From: Candidatus Woesearchaeota archaeon
Lineage (GTDB): Archaea > Nanobdellota > Nanobdellia > Woesearchaeales > UBA11576
Length of the DNA stretch: 10,495 nucleotides
NCBI GenBank assembly: GCA_019322385.1
Contig: JAHWIS010000058.1
Span: 1 to 10,495, forward strand
Direction: 5' to 3'
The notes below the pieces were generated by a model. It was not told where the DNA came from. It saw only the letters and a program-made list of their open reading frames with translations, and searched no databases. Numbering within the stretch: the stretch's first letter is position 1; each line of letters opens with the position of its first letter. The position numbers and the translations under genes are program-made. This document shows, piece by piece, positions 1-6,856 of the stretch.

Positions 1-138
1 GGAGCGCTTAGCACACCTTTCCAGAAAGCATTCATGGATGATCCTCCGAACAGCCCGCTCCATATAATGATATATCTTGTAGTGGGATGGATATTCCTTG
101 CTATAAGTCATTTCAAGCTGGCAAAGGCAAAGAAATAA
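1..138 (+). CDS. C-terminal end of a membrane protein (partial)
   Basis: The reading frame is open from the first base of the window and ends at a TAA at 136-138, giving the last 45 residues of a protein whose start lies outside. The visible part has a short polar stretch (FMDDPPNSPLH), then one strongly hydrophobic segment of about 17 residues (IMIYLVVGWIFLAISHF) and a short basic tail (KLAKAKK). By the positive-inside rule this is a final transmembrane helix with a cytoplasmic C-terminus. That ending is common in polytopic permeases, for example ABC-2-type ones, but 45 residues cannot place the family. It converges with the minus-strand gene ending at 144, with only five bases between them. 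Confidence 0.7.
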   Translation, partial: GALSTPFQKAFMDDPPNSPLHIMIYLVVGWIFLAISHFKLAKAKK

Positions 139-147
139 AAAAATTAA
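130..147 (-). terminator. Probable oligo-T terminator of the 144-1140 operon
   Basis: On the minus strand the stop codon TAA of the 144-704 gene runs straight into a T-run followed by TATTTC. Archaeal RNA polymerase terminates at such U-tracts without needing a hairpin. The site overlaps the end of the convergent partial gene, so the two transcripts would end on top of each other. Confidence 0.4.
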
Positions 148-704
148 TACTCTGTAAACCCTGCCCTGTTGTTAGGGTTGTACCATCCGACTGGAGGAAC
201 AGCGACTCCTGTGTCATTGAAGAATCTCTTGAAGTCAGACACCTCTGCCACTCCCAGGCCTTTCGGGACATAGATCCTGCCTGGTGCTTTTCCTATAACA
301 GTCATAAGCACCTCCCAGTTCACACGCCGTGCATCAAAAGGCATCTTTTCCTTGTCTACGAAATCCTCAAGCGTATCAATGCCATATATCTTCTCTACTG
401 TCTCGCCTACAACATCCCAGAAGCCTTCCTGATGTTCAGGCATGCACTCAGGACATGTGATGAATCCCAGTTCGACAAGCTTCTGCAGGCCGCTGTCACC
501 GACAGCAAGCAATACTTCAGAATGACCTTTTGGCCCTCTTTTGCCTGATTCACAGTTCGTGTATCCTAACAGTCCTGTGGCAAGCCTTGCAGACCAAACC
601 ATCGGTCTTGGCTCCTGCCTGTGCTGGTGCTTGACCAGCTCGAAAAGGCCCATCATCTGGTATTCATTGTTCCTTATTACCCAATACTTGTTGTTCTCCG
701 ACAT
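144..704 (-). CDS. Unrecognised 186-residue protein with Cys/His cluster
   Basis: I do not recognise this protein. From the chosen start (MSENNKYW) it has 186 residues, no signal peptide and no membrane helix, so it is probably cytosolic. The middle holds a potential metal site: Cys51, His61, a CPEC motif (Cys84, Cys87) and His91. The C-terminus is rich in Pro, Gly and aromatic residues (VAVPPVGWYNPNNRAGF). The frame extends 20 residues further upstream, but that would overlap the preceding gene deeply. The ATG at 704 sits four bases after that gene's TGA and has a purine-rich GGGGGTTGAGAG ribosome binding site overlapping the upstream stop, so the two genes are co-transcribed and probably translationally coupled. 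Metal binding is an inference from residue spacing only. Confidence 0.75.
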   Translation of the reverse strand: MSENNKYWVIRNNEYQMMGLFELVKHQHRQEPRPMVWSARLATGLLGYTNCESGKRGPKGHSEVLLAVGDSGLQKLVELGFITCPECMPEHQEGFWDVVGETVEKIYGIDTLEDFVDKEKMPFDARRVNWEVLMTVIGKAPGRIYVPKGLGVAEVSDFKRFFNDTGVAVPPVGWYNPNNRAGFTEY

Positions 705-708
705 TCTC

Positions 709-1140
709 TCAACCCCCTGTTTGTATTTCTTTGCTTGCGTAGAGTGCAAGCGCCTCATCAACATTATTGACTGGGACCCTCTTGAACCTGTTCTCTATGT
801 TCCATTTGTAATGGGTCTCTTCATCAACCCTTCTTTCTACACCTGCAGGCACCTCATTGTTTTCCATCCATTTGAAGAAATCGCCAGAAGAATCAGTGTG
901 CATCATGAGTTCATACAACCCTTCCTTTCCATATTTTCCATCCCTGACAGCATAGCCTTGCACAACAGCCACAGGCCTTACGCCGTGGCCTACAAGATTC
1001 CTTGTCTTGAGGATCAGTATATCCCCCTCATTGAACTTGTGGTATGGGTTCTTGGAATACCATCTTCCGATACTGGACAGCAGAAGAGACTGCCCTGGAA
1101 CTATTCTGCTCACCACACCTCCTAGGAATTCCTGTATCAT
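709..1140 (-). CDS. Unrecognised 143-residue protein, first gene of operon
   Basis: I do not recognise this family. The product (MIQEFLGGVV..., 143 residues) has no cysteine, no signal peptide and no membrane helix. It mixes short beta-like stretches (GDILILKTRNLVG, RPVAVVQGYAVRDG) with a polar, charged C-terminal half, suggesting a compact cytosolic alpha/beta or beta domain. The frame is open to an ATG at 1260, but that start would run through the divergent promoter of the + gene at 1255. The ATG at 1140 lies about 25-34 bases downstream of a minus-strand TATA box (ATTTATTAAT), which fits a leaderless transcript starting at or next to this codon. Its TGA is followed four bases later by the start of the 144-704 gene, so the pair forms one operon. 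Confidence 0.72.
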   Translation of the reverse strand: MIQEFLGGVVSRIVPGQSLLLSSIGRWYSKNPYHKFNEGDILILKTRNLVGHGVRPVAVVQGYAVRDGKYGKEGLYELMMHTDSSGDFFKWMENNEVPAGVERRVDEETHYKWNIENRFKRVPVNNVDEALALYASKEIQTGG

Positions 1141-1164
1141 AGGAAAAAAAGGAGAACTCTTCCT

Positions 1165-1174
1165 ATTAATAAAT
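1165..1174 (-). promoter_or_regulatory. TATA box for the 144-1140 operon (leaderless)
   Basis: The minus strand reads ATTTATTAAT here. The centre is about 27-30 bases upstream of the ATG at 1140, so the predicted start of transcription coincides with the start codon. It is back to back with the + strand TATA box at 1225-1232, making this a divergent promoter region. Confidence 0.55.
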
Positions 1175-1224
1175 CTTATCAGGCATATATTAACGCTGTC
1201 TGCACCCTGAGAAAGTAAATAACC

Positions 1225-1232
1225 TTTATAAA
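1225..1232 (+). promoter_or_regulatory. TATA box for the 1255 gene (leaderless)
   Basis: TTTATAAA preceded by a purine-rich BRE-like stretch (GAAAGTAAATAACC). Its centre is about 26 bases upstream of the ATG at 1255, the canonical archaeal distance to the transcription start, so the mRNA is predicted to be leaderless. A GGCAGAGGC stretch lies just upstream of the ATG but would fall outside such a transcript. Confidence 0.7.
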
Positions 1233-1254
1233 GAACCCTTTCTAAGGCAGAGGC

Positions 1255-2289
1255 ATGCACAAGAAAAAGCTTTCGACCCGCATTGCAGAGGAGGCCATAA
1301 ACGAGATCATGATGGCAGGCCTGGCATTCCTCCTGATTGTTGCAGGTGTCAACTATTTCAACATGAAGTGGGCCTGGACACAGCTCATCGCAAAGGCAGG
1401 CACTGCAGCAGGTATTTCACAGACAGCTGCAGGCACAGAGATAACAAACATGCTCTCTTCACTTGCAACGACTTTCCCTTTCAAGTTCCTTTTCGTGCAG
1501 TATGATTTCTGGGGGACCTTGGCAGTCGCGATAGCCCTCACTGTAGTCGGAATCACACTAAAGGCATTGACTGTCAAGACAAAAGGTAAGTTCATCATCG
1601 ACATAGGAAAGAACATGCAGACACCTGCAATAATAGGTTTCATAGTCATCATAGCGCTGCAGTTCTGGACAGCATTCAACATCGACACATATCTTGCGAC
1701 GCACAGGTTCGTAAGGCCAGAGTTCACTTCAGGTTTCTTTGTGTGGAACACCTACGGCCAGCTGTTCATCATCGGCGCTGTCCTGCTGGTCATAGGAGCG
1801 ATAGTAAAACTAGTAGGAGAGCAGAACCGCGCTAAGAAAACAATGCTTGTCGGCAACAGCATGTTCAACGGAGCATTCATCTTGATAATCTATTACTTCA
1901 TCATAAGGATAATAACGATCGACTTTTTCCTGAACACTTCTGCTGGAAAGATCCTCACTCTCTTCATAATCTCAAACCAGTTCTCAGGATTCACGATCAT
2001 AGCGTGCGTCTTCCTCTTCAGCTTTGGCCGTGAGCTAAGAAAATACGGCATTGCGATGCTGAAGCACGAGAAAAGGCAACAGGATGTTGAGTCCTTGAAG
2101 GTCAAATTTGAGCTGGGACCAGGGCGCAAGCTCATCCCAAAGCACAGGCCAGAGCATCCTAAGACATTCCATGTCAAGGAGAAGCACATGAGGCAGGAAG
2201 ACCGCACCCACCCTGCATTCCGCGAGCCAGGACATCCTATACACAGATATGTAGAGCCTTCTGGAAAGTATAAGAAAAAAAGAAAATAA
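1255..2289 (+). CDS. Six-helix integral membrane protein with basic His-rich tail
   Basis: A 344-residue polytopic membrane protein of no family I can name. Hydrophobic segments are visible at about residues 18-35, 86-106, 124-142, 167-187, 203-223 and 233-257. The basic N-terminus (MHKKKLSTR) and the strongly basic C-terminal region put both ends in the cytoplasm with six helices. Residues 258-344 form a long soluble tail rich in Lys, Arg and His (eight His between 271 and 330), with proline-rich parts such as KHRPEHPKTFHVKEKH and a KKKRK ending; it looks extended rather than globular. I see no transporter signature, ATP-binding motif or catalytic motif. The start is set by the promoter, which predicts a leaderless mRNA at this ATG. 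The gene is divergent from the operon ending at 144 and is probably monocistronic. Confidence 0.85.
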   Translation: MHKKKLSTRIAEEAINEIMMAGLAFLLIVAGVNYFNMKWAWTQLIAKAGTAAGISQTAAGTEITNMLSSLATTFPFKFLFVQYDFWGTLAVAIALTVVGITLKALTVKTKGKFIIDIGKNMQTPAIIGFIVIIALQFWTAFNIDTYLATHRFVRPEFTSGFFVWNTYGQLFIIGAVLLVIGAIVKLVGEQNRAKKTMLVGNSMFNGAFILIIYYFIIRIITIDFFLNTSAGKILTLFIISNQFSGFTIIACVFLFSFGRELRKYGIAMLKHEKRQQDVESLKVKFELGPGRKLIPKHRPEHPKTFHVKEKHMRQEDRTHPAFREPGHPIHRYVEPSGKYKKKRK

Positions 2290-2440
2290 GGGCCTGAAAG
2301 ACCCCTCTCAACTTGTGAGCCTGTACCCTCACATCCGGATCATGCGTTTCACCAGAGTTTCTTCATACAGGACAGTCACATATTAAGAGCCAATCATATA
2401 AAAATATTACGAAAATAACTACTACCAAGTAATTAAAAAA
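2290..2440. other. Intergenic stretch, no gene seen
   Basis: Non-coding stretch between the membrane protein gene and the lipoprotein promoter. The first half is mixed-composition and contains only weak inverted repeats (for example GTGAG...CTCAC at about 2315-2333) with no T-run, so no clear terminator. The second half is A/T-rich, as expected upstream of an archaeal promoter. No RNA gene or conserved element is recognisable. Confidence 0.5.
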
Positions 2441-2455
2441 CGAAAGGTTTATAAA
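2441..2455 (+). promoter_or_regulatory. BRE and TATA box for the lipoprotein gene
   Basis: CGAAAGG followed by TTTATAAA is a near-consensus archaeal BRE plus TATA box. The TATA centre is about 26 bases before the ATG at 2478, which decides that start over the in-frame ATG at 2463: a transcript beginning at about 2478 would lack the earlier codon. Confidence 0.75.
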
Positions 2456-2477
2456 TAACTAAATGAGAATTTTGTGC

Positions 2478-3083
2478 ATGAAAAACTACTTTAAGCATGC
2501 ATTCAAGGCTATAAAGTCATTTGCAGTAGTGTCAATAGCCGCAGCAGCTGTCTGGTACGCAGGCTGCGCAGCAGTGAATCCGAACAGCCATGTGCCTGAA
2601 GTGGTCAGGCATAAAGTGGTGCATGCTGCCAAGGCACCTAAGCAGAACCATGCTGTCTCGCTCGCGCAGATCGTCAAAGAGCAGGATAAGGATCCTGTAC
2701 AGATGCCTGGATTCGAGGATATGAGCTATACGACCAGGCTTTATTACTGCCCTGCTGGAGGGGAATGCAACGACCTTTTCATAACATACAATGACAGGAA
2801 CACCAACAATGTTATAGACGCAGAGGATGAGTTGATACTCGCCCTGCACCAGGACAATCCAGAGCGTTCAATACTCGTCATAAAAGATAATAAGATGGAC
2901 GGCACTGCAGATGAAGGTTACATCGATATGATTGATCAGGGTGTCAGGGTGCCGATAGATACTGATGAAAAGTCAAGGCAGGAGATGAACCAGTTCTATA
3001 ACGATGTTGCTGAGACTGCTGCAAGGCATGACGTAGTCCATGTCTCTTCTGTGGCCAGCAGTGCAAGGAAGGGACATCGATGA
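2478..3083 (+). CDS. Predicted surface lipoprotein with EF-hand-like loops
   Basis: A 201-residue exported protein. Residues 1-29 form a signal peptide (basic MKNYFKHAFKAIKS, then a hydrophobic Ala/Val core) ending in WYAGC, a lipobox-like site with Cys30 as the likely lipid-modified first residue. The mature part begins with a flexible Pro/His/Lys stretch, then holds a Cys pair (Cys91, Cys97) that could form a disulfide, followed by two acidic loops. The loop at residues 106-117 (DRNTNNVIDAED) has EF-hand spacing, with acidic or amide side chains at positions 1, 3, 5, 9 and 12. The loop at 137-145 (DNKMDGTAD) resembles the DxxxDG calcium loops of dockerin or thrombospondin type 3 repeats. 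Calcium binding is therefore likely but not shown. The gene is leaderless, stands alone and converges with the SpoIIM operon. The family is unknown to me. Confidence 0.8.
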   Translation: MKNYFKHAFKAIKSFAVVSIAAAAVWYAGCAAVNPNSHVPEVVRHKVVHAAKAPKQNHAVSLAQIVKEQDKDPVQMPGFEDMSYTTRLYYCPAGGECNDLFITYNDRNTNNVIDAEDELILALHQDNPERSILVIKDNKMDGTADEGYIDMIDQGVRVPIDTDEKSRQEMNQFYNDVAETAARHDVVHVSSVASSARKGHR

Positions 3084-3117
3084 AGATGATAATTCAGAGG
3101 AATTCCAGGAAACCCGC

Positions 3118-3966
3118 CTAAAAAAACACCTGGAACAATCTAGCTGTAACAAACACTTCCAGCACTGCAGCAAGTAGAACAAGTCCAACTGCAATAAGAA
3201 TCAGCACTGTTGCATCCTTGAATACGTTCTTAAATCCTTTTGAGCCTTTCTTCTCATGTAATATTGCCTTAGAAACAACTCCTCCTGCTATAGCAGCAAG
3301 TAAGAATCCGCTTATCTCTGGTATTAGATGTATCAAGAAGAACAGGAATGCCTGCAACCCTGCTATTGCATTCTGTCCTATCGTGCGTATAACCATCACG
3401 ATGAAGCTTGCGAATATGCTTCCGTTGAGTATTATCAGGAATATTGCGCTTGCGCCATAGAACAATGATAAGATAAAACATATCATCACAACAACAACAT
3501 CATGCGCAAAGATATCTACAACCTGTAGTGCAGAAGGCTGCAGTGTCCCTGCAACAAAACCTTCTATCACACCATCATCCACCTGTTGGAATTCCAGGAA
3601 CCTTGCCTGGAAGTCAAATAGGGAACCATAAACATCTGGATTGTTATAGGTAGCAAGACCCAGAATAACAAAAGCAAAGAACACACCTAAGAACGAAAAC
3701 AGATACACCTCGAATATGTCTTTGTGGTTCTTGAAGAAATGTTTCAATCCATATTTTCTCTCGATGCCTTCTTCTTTCTTCACCAGCAAAAGAAGTGTAG
3801 GCACGAGCAATATCGCTGTCAGGAACACCATAGCGACTGACATCATCCCTCTGAAAAAGAATGCTGTTATGAAGAACGCTATGAATGTATAGAATAACCC
3901 GAAAACAAATGCAAGGTAAGGCCTGTGCCTCACCCAGTCAGGCTTGAAGAACTCTTCCAATACCAT
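3118..3966 (-). CDS. SpoIIM-family (stage II sporulation protein M-like) membrane protein
   Basis: A 282-residue polytopic membrane protein. Hydrophobic segments lie at about residues 17-37, 42-62, 85-106, 157-180, 183-195, 203-232 and 251-275, with a polar extracellular-type loop between (about 107-150). The best family mark is HLIPEISGFLLAAIAGG (213-229), which matches the H-x-x-x-E-hydrophobic-AGxxG core of SpoIIM/DUF95 proteins. In endospore formers SpoIIM scaffolds the SpoIID/SpoIIP cell-wall hydrolases; archaeal members have no assigned role and no spores are implied. Its ATG follows eight bases after the TGA of the 891-residue surface protein, and the ribosome binding site GAGGG overlaps that stop, so its translation is coupled to that protein and the two may form a complex. 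It ends in TAG; reading through would add only seven codons. Confidence 0.82.
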   Translation of the reverse strand: MVLEEFFKPDWVRHRPYLAFVFGLFYTFIAFFITAFFFRGMMSVAMVFLTAILLVPTLLLLVKKEEGIERKYGLKHFFKNHKDIFEVYLFSFLGVFFAFVILGLATYNNPDVYGSLFDFQARFLEFQQVDDGVIEGFVAGTLQPSALQVVDIFAHDVVVVMICFILSLFYGASAIFLIILNGSIFASFIVMVIRTIGQNAIAGLQAFLFFLIHLIPEISGFLLAAIAGGVVSKAILHEKKGSKGFKNVFKDATVLILIAVGLVLLAAVLEVFVTARLFQVFF

Positions 3967-3974
3967 TTTTTCCC

Positions 3975-6650
3975 TCAGCGTCGTCTTGATGCCCGTTCAT
4001 CAAGGTATGATTCAAGCCCTATCTTGTCTCCTCTGCCGAGCAGATCTACTGCGGCAGGTTTCTTCCGCTTGTCACCCTTGCTCCAGCCATACTTATACAG
4101 TGTGCCGAGCAGCAATGCCATCAGCAATAAAGCAAAGATGATGCTGCTTGGGCTGACCTTGAACATGTTCATGAAGCCAGAGGCCTTACCAATGCCTGCT
4201 GCATCTCCCTCGTCTTCCTCAGTCGCGTCAACTTCATGCTCTTCTGGTTCTGGTAGTGGTTCTCTAGTCGCAGAGACTGTGTCTCCTTCTGTAGTTCCAT
4301 CATCGTTCTCTTCCTCCGTGTTGGTCTCAGTACACGACCTTTCTTCTACTTTCTTGTCTTCTGTGTCGCAATGGTTCATGTCCACGCAAACTCTTTTCTG
4401 TTCTCCTTCCTCACACATTGTCCATGCAGTGCATTGCCAGTCTATGATGCAGTACTCTTGCTCTTCATCCTGGCTTCTATGATGTCCTCCTCCGCCCCCG
4501 CCGCCAGAGCCGCCTGAAGATTGCTGCTGGGGCGCTGCTACACTAAACTGTTCTACAGCAGAATACACTTGCTCATTCCCTTCACTGAATACAGAAGCAA
4601 CAACATCATATGTTCCTGCCGCAGACGGTGCAGTGAATGAATGGCTGAACACTCCATCGATCAGCTCAACATCTGCCTGATTCTCTGGTAATGATAGCTC
4701 GATGTCTTCTTCCACTATGCTTGAGCCATTATCAAACGCTACAGATCCAGAAATATCCACTCCTCCACCCGTAGTCACACTAGAAGGCGAAAGCTCAAGC
4801 GAAATTACATACTTGTACGTAACCAAAATCTCGTCTTCTGCAGTATTAGAATTGTTCAATGTGTCGACTGCATACACCGCAAGGGTGTATGTGCCAGTCG
4901 TTGACTCCATAGTAGTCTCAACCAAGGAACTGTAAGTATCATCCTGTTTCTCTAAGGGGATACTTTGGATATTATCATCAGGGTCCCTCAGTTCTGCTGT
5001 CACAGCTTCCACTCCGCTGATATCTATCACTTCAAGGCTTATTGTCACTGGATCGCCTCTGAAGACGACGTCAGGGTTGTTCATTGCAATATCTGGACCG
5101 CTTGTGTCAATGACAGAAAGCGATCTTTCGTTGCTTGAGCCAGTGTTGCTTGCATCGTCGACACATTGAACTTTCCACCTGTGGTCTCCAATAGCCACTA
5201 TGGCAGGATAGGCTGCATCAGTCTCTTCCTGCACCGTTTGCTGTTCTTGTCCCTCATCATCTATGTAGACTGTGCAGTCAATAGCATCATCGTAATTATC
5301 CAGCACGCTATATGTGAAATTGACATGCACGTCGCTTGTACCGTTGTCTGCTGGGTCTAATAGCACAATCTGCGGAGGAGTCCTGTCGATAATTATCCGA
5401 TAGGTCAGCTCAGCCCGATTACCGACAGAATCCTCCGCTATTACCGCAAATTCGCTCGGTCCTTCATCCCAGCTTGAGACGTCTATATTGAACACGTCGT
5501 CGACCGCTGTCTCATTGCCGTCATGGACAAACAAAACACTATCCAATTGATAGTTGTCAGTGACATCAAACTCCAACAGTGTGGAATCTGCAATGATTGA
5601 GTTGTTCTCTGGAGCTACCAAACTGATCTGAGGCGGTGTTTTGTCTAATGTGTACGCCCATGTCTCGCTTTCACCCTCCCATCCGGCAGGGTCAAGGCAA
5701 GTGATGCTCCAGGTGTGTTCTCCTTCTTCGACGTCAGCGCTTGGTATAGAGACGGTCTGCATGTTCTCTGCTACAATGTCTGTCATGTACTCTTCGCCGT
5801 CTATGTCCATAATGCAGTTCATTGTCTGCGCCAAGTTATCTGCAGCAAGGAAACTGAACTCGCTGCTCAGTCCTACTATGGCTGAGTCGTCGGGAGACAA
5901 AAGGGTTACTTCTGGTGGAACGCCATCGATGGTCAATTGACCATCATAGTGAGAGACCTCTCCGCCATTGTTGGATGCAGAGAATTCAAAACATACTTCT
6001 TCCTCATTCTCATACTCGGAGAGATCTACGGTTTTGTGATATAATCCATCTTCTTCTAGTTCTGTCTCATGTTGTGTTGCATTCTCATCATCGCACAACA
6101 CCCACGAGAACTCGACTGTATCGATCCCTGTCTCAGGATCTGTTGCATTTACCTGCACTGAAAACTCTGAAATGCCTTCCTTGACAAACCCTTCATCTTC
6201 AGGCACAATATTAGAAAGTTCTGGTGCAGTGTGATCATTTAACACCATAACTGATATATGATACTCTTCCTCTTCATCAACACCTTTGAGCCTGATCCTT
6301 GTATCTGTCTCAGTATCCTCATCAACAACAGGCGCCTGTGCAAAGTATTCAAACACAGCAAGCATGATATTGCTGCCCAGGCTTCCGAATTTCCATTCTG
6401 CATTGCTGCCATTGTATATCTCTGTCCATCCTGCATAATCAAACATCGCAAGGACTTCAAACCCATCAGCATCCACTTCAACTTCATTGATATCATAATC
6501 ACCCATGTAGTTGCTGACATTAAGTACAAACCTGATCTCATTTGTCTCATACACTTGTAGAGGTCCAAGCACTGCTGTAGTTTCTGCAAGAACCAGCGTA
6601 GCACTGATTAGAATACATAGAATTAACAGAATACCTACACCTCTTTTCAT
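3975..6650 (-). CDS. Large Ig-like repeat surface protein with TSP1-like module and C-terminal anchor
   Basis: An 891-residue type I membrane surface protein, adhesin-like. Order: signal peptide 1-22 (ending VLA); an N-terminal beta domain (about 23-140); a run of Ig-like/bacterial Ig-fold repeats opening with P-P-x-[IV]-x-L-x-x-P signatures (about 142, 244, 338 and 424, plus a variant at 517); a further beta domain (613-705); a Gly-rich linker ending in HH (711-724); a thrombospondin-type-1-like module (Cys734, Trp738, Cys740, Trp743, Cys746, Cys755, Cys761, Cys773); an acidic Glu/Asp/Thr stalk (774-818); a transmembrane helix (about 835-852); and a basic cytoplasmic tail. Two repeats each carry a Cys pair (186/220 and 279/318) at Ig-disulfide-like spacing. 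The start has a GAGGTC ribosome binding site. It heads an operon with the SpoIIM gene. The binding partner is unknown. Confidence 0.88.
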   Translation of the reverse strand: MKRGVGILLILCILISATLVLAETTAVLGPLQVYETNEIRFVLNVSNYMGDYDINEVEVDADGFEVLAMFDYAGWTEIYNGSNAEWKFGSLGSNIMLAVFEYFAQAPVVDEDTETDTRIRLKGVDEEEEYHISVMVLNDHTAPELSNIVPEDEGFVKEGISEFSVQVNATDPETGIDTVEFSWVLCDDENATQHETELEEDGLYHKTVDLSEYENEEEVCFEFSASNNGGEVSHYDGQLTIDGVPPEVTLLSPDDSAIVGLSSEFSFLAADNLAQTMNCIMDIDGEEYMTDIVAENMQTVSIPSADVEEGEHTWSITCLDPAGWEGESETWAYTLDKTPPQISLVAPENNSIIADSTLLEFDVTDNYQLDSVLFVHDGNETAVDDVFNIDVSSWDEGPSEFAVIAEDSVGNRAELTYRIIIDRTPPQIVLLDPADNGTSDVHVNFTYSVLDNYDDAIDCTVYIDDEGQEQQTVQEETDAAYPAIVAIGDHRWKVQCVDDASNTGSSNERSLSVIDTSGPDIAMNNPDVVFRGDPVTISLEVIDISGVEAVTAELRDPDDNIQSIPLEKQDDTYSSLVETTMESTTGTYTLAVYAVDTLNNSNTAEDEILVTYKYVISLELSPSSVTTGGGVDISGSVAFDNGSSIVEEDIELSLPENQADVELIDGVFSHSFTAPSAAGTYDVVASVFSEGNEQVYSAVEQFSVAAPQQQSSGGSGGGGGGGHHRSQDEEQEYCIIDWQCTAWTMCEEGEQKRVCVDMNHCDTEDKKVEERSCTETNTEEENDDGTTEGDTVSATREPLPEPEEHEVDATEEDEGDAAGIGKASGFMNMFKVSPSSIIFALLLMALLLGTLYKYGWSKGDKRKKPAAVDLLGRGDKIGLESYLDERASRRR
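4332..4451 (-). other. Thrombospondin type 1-like domain coding segment
   Basis: Within the 891-residue protein, residues 734-773 follow the pattern W-x-C-x-x-W-x-x-C-...-R-x-C-x-D-x-N-x-C-...-E-R-x-C. This is the TSP1-like motif often found near the C-terminus of secreted proteins of DPANN archaea. It sits between a Gly/His linker (4479-4520) and an acidic stalk. Confidence 0.75.
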
Positions 6651-6828
6651 GGAGACCGACCTCTTTTTTTTGCTTCCTACAGCATGGGTGGTGTTACAGC
6701 AGAAGACACTTTACTATCTAATCCCTTACTGTAACCTGACAGGTCATCACTAAAAAGTCAGCTAATCTACTCGGCCCGAAATCCCGATGAGCTTCAATGT
6801 CACAAATGTTGATTTTTGTATACTAGTA
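6651..6828 (-). promoter_or_regulatory. Long 5' leader of the surface protein-SpoIIM operon
   Basis: From the TATA box at 6851-6860 the predicted transcription start is near 6829, giving a leader of about 178 bases before the ATG at 6650. It contains a perfect palindrome ACCTGACAGGT (6734-6744), a 7-bp inverted repeat GTTACAG (6693-6699) with CTGTAAC (6729-6735), and a ribosome binding site (AGAGGTC) about 8 bases before the start. No convincing peptide or known riboswitch is visible. A weaker, closer promoter cannot be excluded. Confidence 0.45.
6734..6744. repeat. Perfect 11-bp palindrome ACCTGACAGGT
   Basis: ACCTG and CAGGT are exact reverse complements around a single A. The one-base centre rules out an RNA hairpin, so if functional it is a double-stranded DNA operator, within the leader of the surface protein operon. 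Confidence 0.4.
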
Positions 6829-6856
6829 TTGGCTAACTTAATGCAAACTAGTATTT
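6820..6856. repeat. Repeated ACTAGTATT motif at the operon promoter
   Basis: ACTAGTATT occurs at 6822-6830 and again at 6848-6856, 26 bases apart. The first copy lies in a perfect 10-bp palindrome ATACTAGTAT (6820-6829) that sits on the predicted transcription start; the second abuts and overlaps the TATA box. This placement is typical of an archaeal repressor site. Confidence 0.45.

Noticed and set aside
541..1125. Long plus-strand ORF opposite the 144-1140 operon (194 codons), and a similar one at 87-548
   Set aside because: Both lie antisense to two genes with ribosome binding sites and a promoter; their products are irregular in composition and have no start signal.
2290..2340. Possible hairpin terminator after the six-helix membrane protein
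   Set aside because: The inverted repeats are only 4-5 bp and no T-run follows.
3118..3120. Possible recoded TAG (pyrrolysine) at the end of the SpoIIM gene
   Set aside because: Reading through adds only seven ordinary codons with no recognisable motif, so TAG is taken as a normal stop here; it does not support general TAG recoding.
6740..6800. Possible tRNA on the minus strand (GGGCCGAGTAGATTAGC resembles a tRNA 5' end)
   Set aside because: No matching 3' acceptor strand, no GTTCRA T-loop and no anticodon arm could be found.
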